A program made the position numbers and the translations under genes. From Pseudonocardia autotrophica (GTDB taxonomy: Bacteria; Actinomycetota; Actinomycetes; Mycobacteriales; Pseudonocardiaceae), in contig NZ_JNYD01000031.1 of NCBI RefSeq assembly GCF_000717175.1, forward strand, positions 1 through 64,000: DNA of 64,000 nt. Direction: 5' to 3'. Positions 58,761 to 64,000 of the stretch are shown here, piece after piece (within the stretch, counting starts at the first letter, position 1; each line of letters begins with the position of its first letter). Below the pieces are notes generated by a model. It was not told the origin of the DNA. It saw only the letters and a program-made list of their open reading frames with translations, and did no database searches.

Positions 58761-60433
58761 GCCTGCACCTCCGTGCGCAGCTCGCGCTTCAGGACCTTGC
58801 CGCTGGGTGTGCGCGGCAGCGGCTCCGCGCGGAACACGACGTGCTCGGGCACCTTGAACTCGGCCAGCCGCTCGCGGACGTGCTGCTGCAGCTCCGCGGC
58901 GGTGACCTCGACCCGGGTGTTGACCACGGCCACGGCCTGCTCGCCGAGCCGCTCGTGCGGGATCCCGACGATCGCCACGTCGGCCACCGCCGGGTGCTCG
59001 AACAGCGCGGCCTCGACCTCCGCGCAGTAGATGTTCTCGCCGCCCCGGATGACGACGTCCTTCATCCGGTCCACGACGTACACCCAGCCGTCGCGGAAGA
59101 ACCCCAGGTCACCGGTGTGGAACCAGCCGTCGGTGAAGGCCGCGGCCGTGCCCTCGGGGTTGTTCCAGTACCCGCGCACCACGTTGGGCCCGCGGAACCA
59201 GAGCTCGCCCACCCCCTCCGGCTCGGCGTCCTCCCCGGTCGCGGGGTCGACGACGCGGATGTCGGCGCCCGGGGCGAGCCGGCCGACGCTGTCCGGGTGG
59301 GTCACGTAGTCCAGCCCGGTGTTGGAGACGACGGCGCTGGTGGTCTCGGTGAGCCCGTAGCCGTTCGCCGGGGACACCACCGAGGCGAACTGGGTGTCGA
59401 TCAGCCCGATGAGGTCCGGCGGGATCGGCGCCCCGCCCATGCTGAGCGCGGCCAGCGTCTGCAGCCCGCCGCCCTCGCGCGCGGCCTGCTCGACCAGCTG
59501 CCGCCCGACCGTCGGCACCCCCGACACACCGGTGAGCGCCTCGCGGCGGACCAGCTCGAGCGCCTCGACCGGGTCCCAGCGGTACTGCGTGACGAGCTTC
59601 CCGCCGGTCAGCGGGGTGTAGGTCAGGCTGGTGATCCCGGCGATGTGGAACAGCGGGAACGTGCACAGCGCGCCCGGCTGCGGCGCCGCCGGGTCCGGCT
59701 CCGGCGGGGTCCCGCCGTTCGCGACGATCGCCGCGACCCGGGCGCCGAGCAGCGTGTTGAGGATGTTCGTGCAGTGGTTGCGGTGCGTCCCGACCGCGCC
59801 CTTCGGCTTCCCGGTGGTGCCGGAGGTGTAGAGGATCGTGGCGTCGTCGTCGGGGTCGATGGTGACGTCGGGGAGCGCGGCGTCGCGGTCCAGCGCGGCC
59901 AGCACCTCGGCCCACGGCCGACCCCGGCCTTCGCCCCGGACCTCGATCATCGGGAGGTCGATGCCCTCGAGGATCGCCGCCCGCTCCCCGTCCGCCACGA
60001 CGAGCCGGGCCTCGCAGTTGTCGAGGGCGTAGCGCAGCTCGGGCCCGGTCCACCAGGCGTTGAGCGGCACGAACACCAGCCCGGACACCGCGCAGGCGTA
60101 GAACCAGGGCGCCCACTCCGGGTAGTTCCGCATCGTGACGGCGACCCGGTCGCCCCGGCGCAGCCCGTACTCGTCGTGCAGCAGGCGGGCCAGCCCGGCG
60201 ACGGTCCGGGCGTGCTCGGCATAGGTGACGTGCTCGTCCCGGTACACGGTGAAGACCCGGTCGCCCCAGGTCCGGCCGATCTCGAACAGCTCCCGCAGGG
60301 TGTGCGGGCCCCGCTCGTAGACCCGCCACGGAATCCCGCGGACCTCGGTGTCGACCAGCGCGAACTCCGCCCCGGGCGCGGTGAGGGCGGCGGTGGGCTC
60401 GGCCCGCACGCTCCCGCCCGACGTGACCGTCAT
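58757..60433 (-). CDS. AMP-dependent acyl-CoA ligase
   Basis: 558 residues from the ATG at 60433. ANL signatures: TILYTSGTTGKPKGAVGTH (P-loop), YGLTETTSAV, GWFHTGDLGFFRDGWVYVVDRMKDVVIRGGENIYCAEVE (hinge and A8), and TPSGKVLKREL with the catalytic Lys. It activates a carboxylate as acyl-CoA. A ~30-residue N-terminal extension precedes the fold. Coupled by ATGA overlaps to the lactonase-like and crotonase genes. Confidence 0.92.
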   Translation of the reverse strand: MTVTSGGSVRAEPTAALTAPGAEFALVDTEVRGIPWRVYERGPHTLRELFEIGRTWGDRVFTVYRDEHVTYAEHARTVAGLARLLHDEYGLRRGDRVAVTMRNYPEWAPWFYACAVSGLVFVPLNAWWTGPELRYALDNCEARLVVADGERAAILEGIDLPMIEVRGEGRGRPWAEVLAALDRDAALPDVTIDPDDDATILYTSGTTGKPKGAVGTHRNHCTNILNTLLGARVAAIVANGGTPPEPDPAAPQPGALCTFPLFHIAGITSLTYTPLTGGKLVTQYRWDPVEALELVRREALTGVSGVPTVGRQLVEQAAREGGGLQTLAALSMGGAPIPPDLIGLIDTQFASVVSPANGYGLTETTSAVVSNTGLDYVTHPDSVGRLAPGADIRVVDPATGEDAEPEGVGELWFRGPNVVRGYWNNPEGTAAAFTDGWFHTGDLGFFRDGWVYVVDRMKDVVIRGGENIYCAEVEAALFEHPAVADVAIVGIPHERLGEQAVAVVNTRVEVTAAELQQHVRERLAEFKVPEHVVFRAEPLPRTPSGKVLKRELRTEVQA

Positions 60434-61392
60434 GCCCGGAACGCCAGGTCGAGGCCCGGGTGGGGCCATTCCGTCGCGTACAGCTTCCCGCGCCCGGAGG
60501 AGGTGATGTAGGCGGTGCGGGAGTCGGCGCCGGCGAAGCAGATGTTCGTGACGAACGGGTCGGGCTCGGGCACCGGGACCTGCTGCTCGAGCGTGCCGTC
60601 CGGCCGGATGATGCTCACCGCGCCGGTGATCAGGGTGGCGACGCAGACGTTGCCGGCGCCGTCGACGGCCAGCGAGTCGAGCAGCTGGTAGCCGGGGAAG
60701 CCGTGCAGCAGGTTCGCCCCGCCCGGTCCGCGCGGCGGGTCGCCGGCCGGGCCCAGCCGCGCCGGGCCGAGGACCTCCCACTCCCAGACCCGGCCGGTCT
60801 GGGTCTCGGCGACGTAGAGCCGGGAGCCGTCCGGGGACAGCCCGACGCCGTTCGGCGTCATCAGCGGGTGCACGACCTCGGTGATCGACGACCCGTCCGG
60901 CAGCGCGTAGCAGAGCCGCCCGACGTCCATCTCCCGGCCGCGGTTCTTGCCGAGGTCGGTGAACCAGAAGCCGCCCGCGGAGTCGAAGACGATGTCGTTG
61001 GGCCCGCGCAGCGGCCGCCCGTCGACCTCCGTGTAGAGGTCCTTCACCTCGCCGTCGAGCGTGACGCGCTGGATCCGGCCGCCGCTGTAGTCCGCCGGCT
61101 GGTGCCCGGGCGCGACGATGCCCTCCGGCCGGTCGTGCCACTCGAAGCCGCCGTTGTTGCACACGTAGATCGCCCCGTCGGGACCGACGGCGGCGCCGTT
61201 CGGGCCGCCGCCCAGCTCGGCGACGACGTCGACCGACCCGTCCGGCCACACCCGTGAGAGCGTGCCGCGGCGGATCTCCACGAGCACCACCGAGCCGTCC
61301 GCGAGGGCGATCGGCCCCTCCGGGAAGCGCAGCCCGGAGGCCACCTCGCGGAGCACGGGAGCGGGGTCGGCAGCGGGGTCGACGCTGACCAT
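60430..61392 (-). CDS. SMP-30/gluconolactonase/LRE-family protein
   Basis: 320 residues forming a six-bladed propeller: GLRFPEGPIALADGSVVLVEI (first blade and metal Glu), GGGPNGAAVGPDGAIYVCNNGG, GPNDIVFDSAGGFWFTDLG, MTPNGVGLSPDGSRLYVAE, DSLAVDGAGNVCVATL. The Glu, two Asn and Asp positions of the metal site appear present. Members hydrolyse lactones (gluconolactone, other gamma/delta-lactones). It is first in the coupled operon with ligase, crotonase and kinase, and a TetR-like box lies 42 bp upstream. Confidence 0.9.
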   Translation of the reverse strand: MVSVDPAADPAPVLREVASGLRFPEGPIALADGSVVLVEIRRGTLSRVWPDGSVDVVAELGGGPNGAAVGPDGAIYVCNNGGFEWHDRPEGIVAPGHQPADYSGGRIQRVTLDGEVKDLYTEVDGRPLRGPNDIVFDSAGGFWFTDLGKNRGREMDVGRLCYALPDGSSITEVVHPLMTPNGVGLSPDGSRLYVAETQTGRVWEWEVLGPARLGPAGDPPRGPGGANLLHGFPGYQLLDSLAVDGAGNVCVATLITGAVSIIRPDGTLEQQVPVPEPDPFVTNICFAGADSRTAYITSSGRGKLYATEWPHPGLDLAFRA

Positions 61393-61433
61393 GCGGTTCT
61401 CCTTCCGACGCTGGAAGACCGGGAACGAAGCGC

Positions 61434-61451
61434 GCTGAACGAGCGTTCAGC
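61434..61451. promoter_or_regulatory. TetR-type palindrome upstream of the lactonase-ligase-kinase operon
   Basis: GCTGAACGAGCGTTCAGC: perfect 8-bp arms with a 2-bp centre, 42 bp upstream of the first start codon. Shares the AACG-N2-CGTT core with 49329. Confidence 0.65.
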
Positions 61452-61456
61452 TCACG

Positions 61457-63007
61457 TTAGGAAGGGCTCGCCGCGGTGTCAACGGACTCGCGGACCAGGG
61501 TGCGCAGCTCGGGCTTGCGCACCTTCCCGCTCGTGGTCCGCGGCAGCTCGTCGACCAGCAGGACCCGGCGCGGGATCTTGTACCCGGCCAGGTGGCCGCG
61601 GCAGAACTCGCGCACGTCCTCCTGGGTGGGGGTGCGGCCCTCGCGCGGCTCCAGCACGGCCACGACGATCTCGCCCCACACCTCGTCCGGCTGCCCGACG
61701 ACGGCCGCCGCGGCCACGTCGGGATGCTGGAACAGGACCTCCTCGACCTCGCGGGAGTACACGTTCTCCCCGCCGGTGAGGATCATGTCCTTCTTGCGGT
61801 CGACGATGTAGAAGTAGCCGCGGGCGTCCCGCCGGGCCAGGTCGCCGCTGTGGAACCAGCCGTCGCGATTGGCCTCCGCCGTCGCCTCGGGCCGGTTCCA
61901 GTACCCGGTGCAGACCTGGTCGCCGCGGATCAGCAGCTCGCCGACCTCGTCGTCCGCGGTGTCGTTGCCGTCGGCGTCGACGATCCGCACGGACGACAGC
62001 CACTGCGGCTTCCCGACGCTGGTGAGCAGGGACTCGTCGGACTCCAGCGCCCGCACGTGGTCGGCGGAGCCGTGCACGACGACGTTGCCCGCCAGCTCGG
62101 TCATGCCGAACCCGGTCTGCCACCTGACGTCCGGGAACGCGGCCATCGCCTCGCGCAGCACGGCGGCCGGCATCGGTGCCGAGCCGTAGCTGATCCGCCG
62201 CAGCGACGAGACGTCGAACTCCCGGAAGCGGGGATGGCGCAGCAGCATCGCGAGCATCGTCGGCGCCACGGAGGTCTGGCGGACCCGGTGGGTCTGCACG
62301 GCCTCCAGGAACCCGACGGCGTCGTAGCGGCGCAGCAGGACCATCGAGTCGCCCTTGACGTGGGCCATCGGCACGCCGTAGCCCGCGATGTGGCACAGCG
62401 GCCACGGCATCAGCGACACCCCGGGGTCGTGGTCGTGCTCCCAGCTGATCAACGAGTTCATGACGGCCGCGACGACGTTGCGGTGGCTCAGCACCGCGCC
62501 CTTGGCCCGGCCGGTGGTGCCGGAGGTGTAGATCAACCAGGCCGGGGAGTCCTCGTCGACCGCGGGGGGTTCCACCGGGTCGCCGAGGAGGTCCTCCCAG
62601 GTCAGCGCCCCGTCCGCAGGTCCGTCCACGCACACGACGCTCCGGATCGACGGCACGTCCGCCATCGCCTGCCGGGCCGTCTCCAGGTACTTCTGCTCGG
62701 TGATGAGCATCGTCGGCGTGGAGTCGTCCAGGTTGAGGGCGACCTCGCGCGGGCTGAGCCGGTAGTTGAGGAACACCAGCGCCATCCCCGCGGCCGGGAC
62801 GCCGTAGTAGGCCTGGATGTACTCCGGGTTGTTCTCGGTGAGGATCGCGATGCGGTCCCCGGGGGCGGCGTACCGGGTGAGCCCGTTCGCCAGCCTGCGG
62901 ACGTCGCGGTCCAGCTCCGCGAACGTCCAGGAGCGGTCCTCGAAGAGGAGGGCCGGTTCGTCCGCGCGCCGCGCGGCCGTGAAGGACAGCATGTCGCCGA
63001 TCCGCAT
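61457..63007 (-). CDS. AMP-dependent acyl-CoA ligase
   Basis: 516 residues. WLIYTSGTTGRAKGAVLSHRN (P-loop), FGMTELAGNV, WFHSGDLARRDARGYFYIVDRKKDMILTGGENVYSREVEEVL, and TTSGKVRKPEL with the catalytic Lys. About 40 residues shorter than the neighbouring ligase and only distantly related to it, so it is not a recent duplicate. It follows the second kinase gene after 65 bp. Confidence 0.92.
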   Translation of the reverse strand: MRIGDMLSFTAARRADEPALLFEDRSWTFAELDRDVRRLANGLTRYAAPGDRIAILTENNPEYIQAYYGVPAAGMALVFLNYRLSPREVALNLDDSTPTMLITEQKYLETARQAMADVPSIRSVVCVDGPADGALTWEDLLGDPVEPPAVDEDSPAWLIYTSGTTGRAKGAVLSHRNVVAAVMNSLISWEHDHDPGVSLMPWPLCHIAGYGVPMAHVKGDSMVLLRRYDAVGFLEAVQTHRVRQTSVAPTMLAMLLRHPRFREFDVSSLRRISYGSAPMPAAVLREAMAAFPDVRWQTGFGMTELAGNVVVHGSADHVRALESDESLLTSVGKPQWLSSVRIVDADGNDTADDEVGELLIRGDQVCTGYWNRPEATAEANRDGWFHSGDLARRDARGYFYIVDRKKDMILTGGENVYSREVEEVLFQHPDVAAAAVVGQPDEVWGEIVVAVLEPREGRTPTQEDVREFCRGHLAGYKIPRRVLLVDELPRTTSGKVRKPELRTLVRESVDTAASPS

Positions 63008-63072
63008 TCGTGCTCCTTCGCACGGGGTGGGAACTGCAGGGGGTCAGAACTGCACGGGCCGGAACTGCCGGA

Positions 63073-64000
63073 TCACTCGCCCGGGTGGGCCAGGTACTTC
63101 GGGTTGGCCACGAGGAGCCGGTCGGTGATCCCCGCCCGGACCGCCGCGAGCAGCGCCGGATCCTCCGGGTCGACGACGCCGGCGCGGATCGCGGCGGCGA
63201 GGTCGGCCTGGTCGGCGCGGCCGAAGCGGGCGAGCCGCTCGCGGTGCCGGCGCTCCTGCTCCGGCCCGAGGGCGAGCTCCCGCGCGACGGTGTCGACGAC
63301 GTTGGCCGCGACCCGGGCGTTGAAGCTCAGCCGGCCCTGCGTCCCGGGCATGACGTCCTCGCGCAGGTAGAGCGCGACCGCGTCGAGCAGCTCGCGGCTC
63401 GTGGGCCGGCCGTGCAGGTCCGACGGCGGGGCCTCGGGGGTCTCCGGCACGTCCCCGACCGGGAGGCCCAGCGCCAGGAACAGGTCGTGCTCCTGCTCGC
63501 ACACCCGCCGCCCGATCGCGGCCAGCTCCACGGACGGAACGGCGCCCGAGAGGTGCCGCTCGGCCATGCCGCGGCAGCCGACGGCCCAGCGCGCGGTACC
63601 GAACACCTGCCACCAGCGCACCGCCTCGGGATCCGGGCGGTGCCCGGCGACCTCGGCGTACCCGTCGAGCAGCTGGTCGAGCGGGCCGAACCCGCCCACC
63701 GCGGGCGCGGCGCCGAACCGCCAGCACTTCACGCAAAGCCAGCCGAGGTCCTCGCGGGGGTCGCCGAGGTGCACGACCTCCCAGTCCAGAACGGCCTTCA
63801 GCCCGTCCGTCGCGACGATCATGTTCCCGTTGCGGAAGTCGCCGTGGACGACCGACTCGGGGACCTCGGCGGGGCGGTGCTTCTCCAGCCAGTGCAGCGC
63901 GATCTCGATCGACGGCAGCGGCTCGCCCAGCTCGTCGTAGGTCTGCCGCAGGTGCTCCAGCGGGTCCCGGCGCTCCAGCCCCGGGACGTCGGCCGGCGGG
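63073..64000 (-). CDS. APH-fold phosphotransferase, second ACAD10/LvaA-like kinase (N-terminus outside window)
   Basis: The visible part begins within the fold and holds SVVHGDFRNGNMIV and LDWEVVHLGDPREDLGWLCVKCWRF, the catalytic and metal motifs of ACAD10-like kinases. A further ~200 residues follow, with a C-terminal domain (GRPTSRELLDAVALYLREDVMP...KYLAHPGE) that resembles the small LvaB-like or DUF6285 partner fused at the end of such kinases. The start codon lies beyond base 64000. It is upstream of the second CoA ligase on the same strand. Confidence 0.83.
   Translation of the reverse strand, partial: PPADVPGLERRDPLEHLRQTYDELGEPLPSIEIALHWLEKHRPAEVPESVVHGDFRNGNMIVATDGLKAVLDWEVVHLGDPREDLGWLCVKCWRFGAAPAVGGFGPLDQLLDGYAEVAGHRPDPEAVRWWQVFGTARWAVGCRGMAERHLSGAVPSVELAAIGRRVCEQEHDLFLALGLPVGDVPETPEAPPSDLHGRPTSRELLDAVALYLREDVMPGTQGRLSFNARVAANVVDTVARELALGPEQERRHRERLARFGRADQADLAAAIRAGVVDPEDPALLAAVRAGITDRLLVANPKYLAHPGE

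Noticed and set aside
56923..64000. Aminoglycoside resistance genes
   Set aside because: The APH fold is present, but the DWE-LSTLGDP wording and the CoA-ligase/crotonase context fit hydroxyacyl kinases rather than antibiotic kinases.

Overview
The window is very GC-rich (visibly above 70 %), uses many GTG starts and contains several actinobacterial hallmarks: whiB1, pdtaS, sigH-rshA, the 24-residue ribosomal protein bL37, and nickel superoxide dismutase with its maturation protease. The block whiB1 - pdtaS - bL37 - rshA - sigH ... SRAP - aroA - rsgA follows the order known from Mycobacterium tuberculosis (Rv3219-Rv3228 region). The host is most likely a Pseudonocardia-like member of the Pseudonocardiales; the genus is an inference from overall feel, not from a search.

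Layout. 1-98: the edge of an IS3-family element, cut by the window end. 0.3-4.5 kb: an OpuC/ProU-type compatible-solute ABC transporter operon (ATPase-CBS, two permeases, lipoprotein) ending in a MOSC protein. 4.7-7.6 kb: a triple-PAS GGDEF-EAL protein. 7.7-10 kb: malic enzyme, then divergent sodX/sodN. 10-24.7 kb: mixed metabolic and stress genes: methyltransferase, AraC regulator, alpha/beta hydrolase, two tandem SDRs, truncated haemoglobin, XRE-cupin regulator, CocE-like hydrolase, an AraC regulator divergent from a Baeyer-Villiger-type monooxygenase plus SDR, an ArsR-SRPBCC pair, flavohaemoglobin and an AhpD-like protein. 24.7-28 kb: histidine phosphatase, L,D-transpeptidase, GNAT, diacylglycerol-kinase-like lipid kinase. 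28-39 kb: the conserved regulatory and housekeeping block, then a lipoprotein, a membrane Ser/Thr kinase and a DUF1707 protein.

39-64 kb looks like a catabolic island: two crotonases and a pair of acyl-CoA dehydrogenases in one coupled operon facing a TetR regulator, a thiolase, an OppBCDF-type transporter facing four tandem coupled substrate-binding lipoproteins, and at the right end a coupled operon SMP-30/lactonase-like protein - acyl-CoA ligase - crotonase - APH-fold kinase, preceded by a second kinase and a second ligase. The kinases resemble ACAD10/LvaA-type hydroxyacyl kinases, so a lactone or hydroxy-acid catabolic route is a concrete hypothesis. TetR-like AACG-N-CGTT boxes lie in front of four of these units.

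Regulatory signals read directly from the sequence include a GGGAAT-N18-GTT promoter in front of sigH, placed so as to produce an N-terminally extended isoform; two GTGA-N6-TCAC (CRP/GlxR-type) sites upstream of whiB1; 21-bp-spaced direct repeats between an AraC regulator and the monooxygenase; a perfect 20-bp palindrome before the ArsR gene; and two families of dispersed hairpins at gene ends, one of them a 40-bp element present four times with compensatory base changes. Neighbouring cistrons very often overlap by 4 nt (ATGA/GTGA), so most operon calls rest on translational coupling. I saw no tRNA, rRNA or CRISPR array.
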